From JADJPO01 sp963750395 (GTDB lineage Bacteria > Actinomycetota > Actinomycetes > Actinomycetales > Kineosporiaceae): 64,000 bases of DNA. The position numbers and the translations under genes were made by a program. Below the pieces are notes generated by a model. The model was given only the letters and a program-made list of their open reading frames with translations, had not been told where the DNA came from and did not search any database. Position 1 is the stretch's first letter. Each line of letters starts with the position of its first letter. The stretch lies in assembly GCA_963750395.1 (NCBI GenBank), contig CAVVQM010000010.1:1-64000 (forward strand). Direction: 5' to 3'. Shown here piece by piece: positions 56,464-64,000 of the stretch.

Positions 56464-57737
56464 CCAGTTCGTCGTGCCAGGCCACGGCTCCGGGATCGGT
56501 GAGCGAGGCGATCTGGTCGAGCACGACCCGTCGGCATGCCGCCCGTCCACCGATCGATCCGTGGGTCTCGGCGGCCCGCCAGTCGGCGGCGAACTGCGGC
56601 TCCAGCGCGTCGGGGGCGGCCCGGAGCATCGCCTCGTACAGCTCGACCAGCAGTTCCCGCTGCCGCTGATACAGCGGCTGACGTTCGGCGAGGGTCATCA
56701 CATAGACGGCGGCGAGCCCCTTCAGGACGGCGATCTCGGCGATGGTCCGGCGGGGAACGACGACCTGGGCGGCGTATCTGGTCAACGGCCCGGGGCCGTA
56801 GCGCTTCCTGGTGGCCGCCTCCGCCGATCGGGTGAACCGGCCGACCAGCTGGCTGGTCATGTCCTTCAGGGCGGCCCGGGCCCGGCGACTCCCGTCGAAT
56901 CGGCCCACCCAGACCGGCAGGGCGCGCAGCCGGGCCAGGGCCTGGACGATCTCGTCGCCGTCGGCGTCGGGCAGGTACCACTCGCGGGTGCGGGTCTCGA
57001 TCAGGGCGAGGGCCTCGCGGTCATCGAGCGCCGACGGATCCAGGTAGCCGCCCACCACGGCGTCCTCCACGTCGTGCACGCTGTAGGCGATGTCGTCGGA
57101 CACATCCATGACCTGGGCCTCGACGCAGCGCCGCGACCGCGGACGGTGCCCCGGTGCGCAGCCAGCCGAACACCTCGCCGTCGTCGCCGTAGACCCCGAA
57201 CTTGGACGGCGCGACCCCCGTCGGAGCGCCGCCGCGGGGCCAGGGGTACTTCGTGCAGGCGTCCAGGCTGGCTCGGGTCAGGTTCAGGCCCGGCACTGCG
57301 GCCGGTCGTCCGGATCGGACCTTCGGCTCGAGCCGGGTGAGCACCCGAAGGGTCTGCGCATTGCCCTCGAAACCACCGATCTGCGTGGCGATCTCGTTCA
57401 GCGCGCTCTCACCGTTGTGCCCGAAGGGCGGGTGCCCGAGGTCGTGGGCCAGGCAGGCGGTGTCGACCACGTCGGGGTCGCAACCGAGGGCCTGCGCGAG
57501 TTCGCGCCCGACCTGGGCGACCTCCAGGGAGTGCGTGAGCCGGTTGCGCACGAAGTCGTCGGTGCCCGGCCCCACCACCTGCGTCTTGGCCGCCAGCCGG
57601 CGCAGCGCCGAGGAGTGCACGACCCGCGCCCGGTCCCGCGCGAACGGCCCGCGGGAGGGGTTCTTCGGCGCTTCGCCCACCCAGCGCTGCAGGTCCTCGC
57701 CGACGTAGCCGTCGGGTGCCTCCGCCCCATGCAGCAC
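56444..57737 (-). CDS. dgt: dGTP triphosphohydrolase-like protein (one indel)
   Basis: An HD-domain phosphohydrolase that hydrolyses dNTPs to nucleosides and triphosphate. It starts GTG 57737 (VLHGAEAPDGYVGEDLQRW). The HD motif is seen in DFVRNRLTHSLEVAQVGREL and VDTACLAHDLGHPPFGHNGE, then GGFEGNAQTLRVLTRLEPKV. An extra G in the run at 57149-57152 shifts the frame; after it comes VEAQVMDVSDDIAYSVHDVE DAVV. Corrected length is 430 residues. It lies two bases after dusB, an arrangement common in actinobacteria. Confidence 0.9.
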
Positions 57738-57739
57738 GC

Positions 57740-59009
57740 TCAGCCGCCGGAGACCGACAGTTCGGCGTCCAGCAGTGCCCCGGCGCCCGCGTCGTCCAGG
57801 ACGCGCGAGTCGAGCCAGCCCTCCGGCAGGGCGACGCCGCGGGAGGACCCGGCACGCCCTCGCGGTCCCTCGGCGGGCTCCCCCGGGTGCGGCTGCGCGC
57901 CGTCCAGGCCGGCGACGAGCTCGTCGAAGCCGGTCAGCGACGGCACGGTGCCCAGCCGGGCGCGCACCTCGTGCCCGACCACGTATCCCTTGAGGTACCA
58001 GGCGATGTGCTTGCGGATGTCGCGGCAGGCGTGCAGTTCCGCGCCACCCACGTCGTCGCCGCCCGCCGCGGCGTAGTGCTCGATCAGCAGCACCAGGTGC
58101 CGGCGCAGCATCGCCAGCACCTCGCCAAGGCTGGGACGGCCGGGACTGGACATGCCCGGCGAAGGCCGCCGCCAGCTCGGCGAACAGCCAGGGCCGGCCG
58201 AGGCACCCCCGCCCGACGACGATCCCGTCGCAGCCGGTCCGCTCGACCATCGCGACCGCGTCGCCCGCCGACCAGACGTCGCCGTTGCCGAGCACCGGCA
58301 CGCCGGTCACCGCCTCCTTGAGCCGGGCTATCGCCGTCCAGTCCGCGGTGCCGGAGTAGTAGTCGGCCGCCGTCCGAGCGTGCAGGGCCACCGCCGCGGC
58401 GCCCTCGGCCTCGGCGATCCGGCCCGCCTCGAGATAGGTGAGGTGGTCGGCGTCGATGCCCTTGCGCATCTTCACCGTGACCGGCACCCCGTGGGGCTGC
58501 GCGGCCCGCACCGACTCCGAAACGATCGCGGTGAACAGGTCGCGCTTCCACGGCAGGGCCGACCCACCGCCCTTGCGGGTCACCTTCGGCACCGGGCACC
58601 CGAAGTTCAGGTCGATGTGATCGGCGCGATCCTCCTCCAGCAGCATCCGGACGGCGGCGGCCACCGTGCCCGGGTCGACCCCGTACAGCTGAACAGACCG
58701 CGGCGACTCCCCCTCGTCGGCGGCGATCAGCCGCAGGGACTCGGCGTTGCGCTCCAGCAGGGCCCGGCTGGTGACCATCTCGCTGACGAACACGCCGCGG
58801 GCTCCGGGGGCGCCCGCAGCCAGCTGCTCGCGACACAACCGGCGGAACGCCTGGTTGGTGATCCCGGCCATCGGAGCCAGCACCACGGGGGTGCTCAGGC
58901 GGTGCCGGCCGATGGCCAGGCCACCGGACGGGGCGGATACGGCCGCCCGGTCGGGCGCCGTGGTCGGGCAACTGTGCACGGCGGCATTCTCGCAGGGCTG
59001 CTGCACCAT
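57740..59009 (-). CDS. dusB: tRNA-dihydrouridine synthase (one indel)
   Basis: A FMN-dependent enzyme that reduces uridines in tRNA. The barrel blocks are VVLAPMAGITNQAFRRLCRE, VSEMVTSRALLERN, DHIDLNFGCPVPKVTRKGGG (with PVPKV), VTVKMRKGIDADHLTYLEAG, LHARTAADYYSGTADWTAIA, VLGNGDVWSAGDAVAMVERT and VVGRGCLGRPWLFAELAAAF. An extra base near 58156 shifts the last 135 residues (SSPGRPSLGEVLAMLRRHLV, RDIRKHIAWYLKGYVVGHEV). Corrected length is about 422; the actual start could be a later GTG. Confidence 0.9.
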
Positions 59010-59040
59010 GGGACGACAGTGCCGTCCAGGCTCAGGCGAG

Positions 59041-60600
59041 GTGACGTCCGTGTTCCTGATCCGCCGGTGCCGCCTCGTGCCCATCGCGGCGACGCCCGCC
59101 CCGCCGGACCCGGTCGACGTCCGGATCGTGGCCGATTCGGTGGCCGAGATCGCGCCGAGCCTGCAGCCCGGGGCGGGCGAACGGGTCCTGGACGCCGACG
59201 GCCGCTGGCTGATCCCCGGGCTGTGGGACCGGCATGTGCACCTGACGCAGTGGGCCCTGACCTCCCAGCGGCTCGACCTGACCGGCGCAGGCAGTGCCGC
59301 GCACGCCGTCCGGATCGTCGCCGACCACCTCGCGGCGACCCCGGACGCGGGGGGCGTGGTGGTGGGCTTCGGGCATCGCAGTGCGAGCTGGCCCCGACCA
59401 CCGACCGTGGTCGAGCTCGACGCGGTCAGCGGCGGGCGGCCGGTGCTGTTGATCTCCGGCGACGCCCACCACGCCTGGGCGAACTCCCCGGCGCTGACCC
59501 TGCTCGGCCTGCCCCCTCGGGACGGGGTGGTGGCCGAACGTGAGTGGTTCGACGTCTTCCCGAGGCTGGACGCCGTGTCCGCCACCGATCGGACGCGGCG
59601 GGAGGCGCCGGCCCGGGCCGCCCGGCGGGCGGCGGCGCGCGGCGTGGTCGGGATCGGCGAGATGGAGTTCGCCGCCAACCACAGCGAATGGCCGCAGCGC
59701 ACCGCGGAGGGCCTGACCGCGGTGCGGGTGCGGGCCGCGGTCTACCCCGATCGGCTGGAGGACGTCCTCGCCGCCGGACACCGGTCGGGTGATGTGCTCG
59801 ACGAGGCGGGCCTGGTCACCATGGGTCCGCTGAAGGTGATCACAGACGGCTCGTTGAACACCCGTACCGCGTGGTGCCACCAGCCCTACGCCGGCGCCCG
59901 GGGCGCCGGATCGCGCGGCGTGCGCAACTATCCCCCGGCGGAACTGGCCGCCCTGATCGCCCGGGCGCACGCCGGTGGGCTGACCGTCGCGCTGCACGCG
60001 ATCGGGGACGCCGCGGTCAGTGAGGCCATGGACGTGGTCGAGGCGACCGGCGCGACCGGCAGCGTCGAGCACGCCCAGTTGATCGGGCCCGGCGACCCCA
60101 TGCGGATGTCCCGTCTCGGGATGACCGCCTCGGTGCAGCCGGCCCACCTGCTCGACGACCGGGAGCTGACCATGCAGTGCTGGCCCGATCGGGCCGACCG
60201 CTGCTTCGCGCTGCGATCGCTGGCCGCGGCCGGGGTGGTGCTCGCGCTCGGCTCGGACGCGCCGGTGGCGCCGTTGGACCCGTGGTTGGCCATGGCCGCG
60301 GCGGTCTGGCGCGGCGCAGATGACCACGACACGGCCGAGAGGGGTCACGCCCTGGCGTGGAACCAGGCCGAGGCGATCAGCCCGGCCCAGGCCCTGGCGG
60401 CCAGCGTGGACGGCCGCTCGACCGTGGCACCGGGGGCCCCCGCCGACCTGGCCCTGCTGGACGGCGACCCCTTGAGTCCGGACGATGCTCGTGAGTCCGC
60501 CCGGGCGCTGCGGGCCATGCGGGTGGCCCTCACCTTCTGCGGCGGCCGGATCACCCACGACCGGATCACCCAGGACCAGATCACCCCCGAGCAGCCCTGA
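59041..60600 (+). CDS. Amidohydrolase, YtcJ-like
   Basis: A 519-residue metal-dependent hydrolase. The metal-binding HxH is in LIPGLWDRHVHLTQWALTSQ; later ligands are in LTVALHAIGDAAVSEAMDVV, SVEHAQLIGPGDPMRMSRLG and LALGSDAPVAPLDPWLAMAA, and the lysine region is MGPLKVITDGSLNTRTAW. This is the amidohydrolase 3 (YtcJ) pattern; the true substrate is unknown. The C-terminal tail contains a small repeat, RITHDRITQDQIT. Starts GTG 59041, 31 bp from the dusB start. Confidence 0.9.
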   Translation: MTSVFLIRRCRLVPIAATPAPPDPVDVRIVADSVAEIAPSLQPGAGERVLDADGRWLIPGLWDRHVHLTQWALTSQRLDLTGAGSAAHAVRIVADHLAATPDAGGVVVGFGHRSASWPRPPTVVELDAVSGGRPVLLISGDAHHAWANSPALTLLGLPPRDGVVAEREWFDVFPRLDAVSATDRTRREAPARAARRAAARGVVGIGEMEFAANHSEWPQRTAEGLTAVRVRAAVYPDRLEDVLAAGHRSGDVLDEAGLVTMGPLKVITDGSLNTRTAWCHQPYAGARGAGSRGVRNYPPAELAALIARAHAGGLTVALHAIGDAAVSEAMDVVEATGATGSVEHAQLIGPGDPMRMSRLGMTASVQPAHLLDDRELTMQCWPDRADRCFALRSLAAAGVVLALGSDAPVAPLDPWLAMAAAVWRGADDHDTAERGHALAWNQAEAISPAQALAASVDGRSTVAPGAPADLALLDGDPLSPDDARESARALRAMRVALTFCGGRITHDRITQDQITPEQP

Positions 60601-60655
60601 GGCCGTCCTCGTCGCGTGAGCTGTCGCCGATCCGCGACATGGGAGGCGGGAGGAC

Positions 60656-61501
60656 TCAGACGTCCCGCTGGACGTAGGACACCGCGGCGAGTGCACCGGC
60701 CACCGACACCCAGACCACCACCCAGATCAGGTAGGGGGCGGTCGGGGCCGCATCGCTGAGGAACGGGAAGCCCGCCATCTCGGGGAAGGCCGTCAGGGCC
60801 CCGCCGTCCTGCATGGCGTGCATGGCCCCACGCCACAGGCCGTCGGTGGGCAGGACGACCTGGGCGACGGTACCGATCCGCTCCACGTTGTCGTTGCCGA
60901 TCACGCCGCCGATGCCGCCGACGACGCCGGCCACCCAGCAGGCGCCGAACAAGCCGACGGCGACCACCCCGGAGGCCATCGGCGAGATCAGGCTGGACAG
61001 CAGCAGCGCCAGGGTCAGTAGGATCACCGCCTCGCCCGTGAGGTAGACCAGGGCGGTGACGGGGTGCGGCGGCCAGTACCCGACGGTCCAGCGGACGACG
61101 AGGAACTGCGCGATCCCGGCGATGGCGACGTAGCCGGCGGCGAAGGCGGACAGCCCCAGCCACTTGCCGAACAGCACCGAGGTGCGCCGGACGGGCCGGG
61201 CGAGCATCGCCAGCGCCACGCCGGACTCGGTCTCCCCGGCCAGGGTCGGTCCGGCCAGGAACGCGGCCCCGAGCGCCACGATCAGACTCATCGCGAACAT
61301 GACCAGGTTGAGCAGCTGCGAGGCCAGCAGCCGGGCCTGGACGCTGGTCATGGTGCCGAACTCGGTGTCCATCCCGTGCAGGCTGGAGAAGCCCCAGGCG
61401 TCCAGTGCCAGCAGAATCGCCGTCAGGGCCGTCAGGGCCCAGATCACCTTGCGCCGCAACGCCTCCCGCAGGGTCAGCGAGGCCACGGTGAGCACGATCA
61501 T
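60656..61501 (-). CDS. ABC-2 type transporter permease
   Basis: A 281-residue membrane protein with about six hydrophobic segments, beginning MIVLTVASLTLREALRRKVI, the cytoplasmic start typical of ABC-2 permeases, and including LNLVMFAMSLIVALGAAFLA, FAAGYVAIAGIAQFLVV and VYLTGEAVILLTLALLLSSL. The start overlaps the stop of the ATPase gene by four bases (ATGA). Substrate unknown. Together they form one exporter or resistance-type pump. Confidence 0.9.
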   Translation of the reverse strand: MIVLTVASLTLREALRRKVIWALTALTAILLALDAWGFSSLHGMDTEFGTMTSVQARLLASQLLNLVMFAMSLIVALGAAFLAGPTLAGETESGVALAMLARPVRRTSVLFGKWLGLSAFAAGYVAIAGIAQFLVVRWTVGYWPPHPVTALVYLTGEAVILLTLALLLSSLISPMASGVVAVGLFGACWVAGVVGGIGGVIGNDNVERIGTVAQVVLPTDGLWRGAMHAMQDGGALTAFPEMAGFPFLSDAAPTAPYLIWVVVWVSVAGALAAVSYVQRDV

Positions 61502-62520
61502 TGCCTCTCCCGTCCGCGCAGCAGTCCGAGCAGCTTGTCCTCCAGGCTGATCCTGGAGGGCTCGACGGCGTGCAGTCGGACCCCCAGGCCGACCAGCGTG
61601 GCCACCAGGTCCGGCACCCGCTCGTCCAGGACGGCGGAGTCCGGCCCCACGGGGGCGGCCAGCACCTGGATCGGATCCGCGGTCGGGTCTGTGAGATCGA
61701 CCGTGTACCAGTCGTTCTCGACGTGCGCCAGACCCGCCGCCTCAAGGGCGGCACGCGCCTGCGGACCGACCCGGCCCAGGCGCAGGCGCACCCGGCGCCG
61801 TCCGAGCAACTCGGCGAGGGTGCCGGAGGCGACGACCCGTCCGTGGTCGAGGATCACCACCCGATCGCAGACCCGTTCCACCTCACCGATCAGATGCGAG
61901 TTGAGCACGACCGTGGTGCCCCGGTCGCGGAGCCGGACGACGATGTCGCGGACGTCGGCCCGGCCGACCGGGTCCAGGGCGCTGGTCGGTTCATCGAGGA
62001 TCACCAGGTCGGGCTCCCCGATCAGGGCCACCGCGAGGCCGAGGCGCTGCTGCATGCCCTTGGAGAACCCGCCGACCCGGTCGGCGGCACGTTCGCCGAG
62101 GCCCACCTCGAGAAGGGACTGCTGCTGACGGTCCGCCGGCCAGTCCACCCGGGCCAGCTTGGCGTGCAGCGCGATGACCTCCCGTGCACTCAACCAGGGC
62201 TGGAAGCGGAAGAGCTCCGGCAGGTAGCCGACGCCGACCCGCGAATCGGGGTCGGGGCCCCGCCGGCCGAGAAGCATCACCTCGGCCTCGTCGGGGCGCA
62301 CCAGACCCAGCAGGATCTTGATCAGGGTGGTCTTGCCGGCGCCGTTCGGCCCGAGCAGGCCGAGCACCTCGCCGCGGCCGACCTCGAACCCCACGCCGTC
62401 CAGGGCCTGCCGCCGGCCGTAGCGTTTGCGCAGCCCGGAGCACCACAGCGCCGGCGCCGCCCCCGTGGTCGTTGCGGGGGACGACGCCGGCGCCGGTGCG
62501 GCCGGCTCAGCCAAGGTCAC
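61498..62520 (-). CDS. ABC transporter ATP-binding protein
   Basis: A 340-residue ATPase. Walker A is VLGLLGPNGAGKTTLIKILL (about residues 53-72), the signature is GGFSKGMQQRLGLAVALIGE and Walker B is PDLVILDEPTSALDP. A C-terminal extension of about 100 residues contains the usual degenerate module of drug or antibiotic efflux ATPases. Its start overlaps the anti-sigma gene by 14 bases and its stop overlaps the permease start. Confidence 0.93.
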   Translation of the reverse strand: MTLAEPAAPAPASSPATTTGAAPALWCSGLRKRYGRRQALDGVGFEVGRGEVLGLLGPNGAGKTTLIKILLGLVRPDEAEVMLLGRRGPDPDSRVGVGYLPELFRFQPWLSAREVIALHAKLARVDWPADRQQQSLLEVGLGERAADRVGGFSKGMQQRLGLAVALIGEPDLVILDEPTSALDPVGRADVRDIVVRLRDRGTTVVLNSHLIGEVERVCDRVVILDHGRVVASGTLAELLGRRRVRLRLGRVGPQARAALEAAGLAHVENDWYTVDLTDPTADPIQVLAAPVGPDSAVLDERVPDLVATLVGLGVRLHAVEPSRISLEDKLLGLLRGRERQ

Positions 62521-63637
62521 GCGCCACGGCGAGCACCTCGTCGATGGTCAGCGGTCCGGCGACGGCCTCGAGGGTGCCGTCGGTGACCCACACCACGCCG
62601 GCCCCGAGGCCGTTCGTCAGCTCCAGCACGGTGGCCTGCGCGCCGCCCACGTCCGCCTGGGTCGCGGTGACCACATCGGGCGCGACCGGGATGGGCAGGG
62701 TCGAGCCGTCATCGGTCACGGCACGGAGCTGCTCGGCCAGCGCCGGCGGGAACCCGGGCACCGAGAGCAGGTAGTCGCGGATCAGCGCCAGCGAGGCGCC
62801 GGTGCTGCTGGCCGAGGGGGCGACGGAGCGGATCACTGCGAGCGAGGGTACGCCGGACTGCTCACCCCAGGTCGCCGCCACCGCTGGACCACCCTTGACC
62901 AGGAGCGTGGACCCGTCCAGGCCCTCGGGCATCGGCGGCAGCGTGGCGCCCGCCTTCTCGGCTGCCGCGGCGGCCTTCTCGGCGGAGAAGGTGAACTCGA
63001 CGTGCTGCTCGGGCATCACCCGGTAGCTGGGCTCGCCCTTCACCCCGACCGGCGGCGAGGCGACCCGGGGAACGGCGATCCCGGTCCGCTCCTGCGCGGT
63101 CGCCGCGTCCACGGTCTCCTCCGGTGACCCCGGGTCGGACGTCGACACCTCGCCGTAATCGGCCAACTCGCCGAGGGCGTCCAGCGAGGTGAGCTGGTCC
63201 AGCGAGGCGGCGTCGGCCCGCGTGACGGTCACCGGGGCGACCTTCTCGGTCCTGAAGATCGGGAACAGGTCGGTCGCCGCGGCGGCCACGCCTCCGCCAA
63301 GCAGGACCACGGCCGCGGTGACCGAGGCGGCCACCGGTCGGCGGACGATCCGCTCCGTCCAGCGGGCGCGGCGCCGCTGCGCCAGGTCCGCCACCGGCGC
63401 GGCCGGCGCCGCTGCGGAGTCCGCGAGCCGCACGCTCAGCGCCGTCCACGCCCGGTCGACGTCGCTCTGCTCGGGCGGCACGGCCAGGGACTCGGCCACG
63501 GCGTCCCGGTCGGCCACGACGCCCGCGAGTTCGGCCGAACACCGCGAACACCCCGCCAGGTGGTCGCGCTGGACCACGCTGAGCGACCCCGGTTCGTCGA
63601 GCTGCCTGCGCAGCATGCCATCAGTGATGTGCTCCAT
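62507..63637 (-). CDS. Anti-sigma factor with large extracytoplasmic domain
   Basis: A 376-residue protein. The N-terminal zinc-finger-type anti-sigma domain has HLAGCSRCSAELAGV (H-x3-C-x2-C, about residues 27-41). A membrane helix follows at about residues 100-120 (AASVTAAVVLLGGGVAAAAT). The remaining 250 residues should be outside, with AEKAAAAAEKAGATLPPMPE and a beta-rich end IPVAPDVVTATQADVGGAQ. It begins at ATG 63637 inside the end of the sigma gene, a classical sigma/anti-sigma overlap. Confidence 0.87.
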   Translation of the reverse strand: MEHITDGMLRRQLDEPGSLSVVQRDHLAGCSRCSAELAGVVADRDAVAESLAVPPEQSDVDRAWTALSVRLADSAAAPAAPVADLAQRRRARWTERIVRRPVAASVTAAVVLLGGGVAAAATDLFPIFRTEKVAPVTVTRADAASLDQLTSLDALGELADYGEVSTSDPGSPEETVDAATAQERTGIAVPRVASPPVGVKGEPSYRVMPEQHVEFTFSAEKAAAAAEKAGATLPPMPEGLDGSTLLVKGGPAVAATWGEQSGVPSLAVIRSVAPSASSTGASLALIRDYLLSVPGFPPALAEQLRAVTDDGSTLPIPVAPDVVTATQADVGGAQATVLELTNGLGAGVVWVTDGTLEAVAGPLTIDEVLAVARDLG

Positions 63638-64000
63638 CGACGGTCAACTCCTTCCGCAGTGCCGCCTCCGCGCGGCGCAAGGTGGTGCCGACGCCGGAGG
63701 GCGCGATGGCCAACGCGTCGGCGATCTCGTTGTAGGCCAGGCCCGAATGCCGCATCAGCAGCGCGACGGCCTGGGTCCGCGGGAGCGCGGCCAGCCCCGC
63801 CCGGACCCGGTCCCGTTCATCGTTGCGGACGGCGTCGTCCGCGGGGTCGCCGGACAGGTGGGCGCCGGCGAGGCCGGCCTCGGTCCCGGCGCGATGCTCG
63901 CGGTCCTCGCGGCGTCGCCTGGTCCGGATCTCGTTCAAGGCCGTGTGCGCGGCCGCCGCGGACAGCCAGCCCCGGGCCGCCGATCCGGCGACCGTGGACC
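63621..64000 (-). CDS. ECF-type RNA polymerase sigma factor, partial
   Basis: The 5' end of this gene lies beyond the window. In the visible part, ARGWLSAAAAHTALNEIRTR looks like the end of region 2, and LAALPRTQAVALLMRHSGLA followed by YNEIADALAIAPSGVGTTLR and RAEAALRKEL is region 4, the helix-turn-helix that contacts the -35 element. It ends at 63621, and the anti-sigma start lies inside. Likely to respond to an envelope signal and to control the transporter behind it. Confidence 0.88.
   Translation of the reverse strand, partial: STVAGSAARGWLSAAAAHTALNEIRTRRRREDREHRAGTEAGLAGAHLSGDPADDAVRNDERDRVRAGLAALPRTQAVALLMRHSGLAYNEIADALAIAPSGVGTTLRRAEAALRKELTVDGAHH

Noticed and set aside
33433..58157. 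Programmed +1 frameshifting as a shared control system
   Set aside because: The sites share no slippery motif or following structure, hit unrelated genes and occur up to three times in one gene; error is the simpler explanation.
57021..59702. One 893-codon reverse frame spanning dgt and dusB
   Set aside because: It looks like a fusion, but it arises because indels put the two neighbouring genes in the same frame; the dgt start and the dusB end are separate.

Overview
The window is very GC-rich chromosomal DNA with the gene content of a mycothiol-using actinomycete. The evidence is an actinobacterial fatty-acid cluster (aceE, a PucR-type regulator, fabD-fabH-acpP-fabF, DUF3145), glnE beside glnA2, polyphosphate glucokinase, a mycothiol-dependent formaldehyde dehydrogenase, a ChoD-like oxidase, an F420-type (DUF385) oxidoreductase, and a class A RNase P RNA. 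The aceE-fab order and the glnA2-glnE-panB neighbourhood resemble mycobacteria and streptomycetes. I cannot name the genus from sequence alone.

Layout. Positions 1-8,700 are an accessory, decayed stretch: a YdeI-like gene, a broken LD-carboxypeptidase, an IS256-family element split by an ISAzo13-family element (the junctions rebuild the target and show a 5-bp duplication), a GNAT gene, an IS4-family element with 31-bp perfect ends, a damaged cupin, and three copies of a ~45-bp repeat. Positions 9,000-22,000 hold gabD2-choD, glnE, glnA2, a DEAD-box helicase, panB, map and ppgK. Positions 22,000-32,600 hold rnpB, an RNB nuclease, a yaaA remnant, a PLP decarboxylase, a DUF4097-DUF2089-hydrolase-diguanylate cyclase run, and a rhodanese-metZ pair.

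Positions 32,600-47,000 carry gabT, a zinc-ribbon coiled-coil gene, a Nif3-like gene, tRNA-Val, ahpE-DUF3052, divergent aceE, and the fatty-acid operon with its regulator. Together these link pyruvate oxidation (acetyl-CoA supply) to type II fatty acid synthesis. Positions 47,000-59,000 carry mscR and an MBL hydrolase, a CAT-anticodon tRNA, pirin, malic enzyme, a DUF385 enzyme, tRNA-Asn, dnaG, dgt and dusB. Positions 59,000-64,000 hold an amidohydrolase and a coupled sigma/anti-sigma/ABC ATPase/ABC permease operon that runs off the right edge.

A warning for any reader: at least fifteen otherwise well-conserved genes, including fabF, dnaG, mscR, gabT and the malic enzyme, contain isolated single-base insertions, nearly all an extra G or C. 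Such damage in genes that are normally essential looks more like base-calling or assembly error than gene death, so I annotate them as full-length CDSs with indels. I saw no CRISPR array, no rRNA and no convincing new defence system. The most unusual items are the transposase with duplicated C-terminal helix-turn-helix modules, the long hairpin downstream of rnpB, the dispersed 45-bp repeat, and the candidate regulatory sites of the fab operon.
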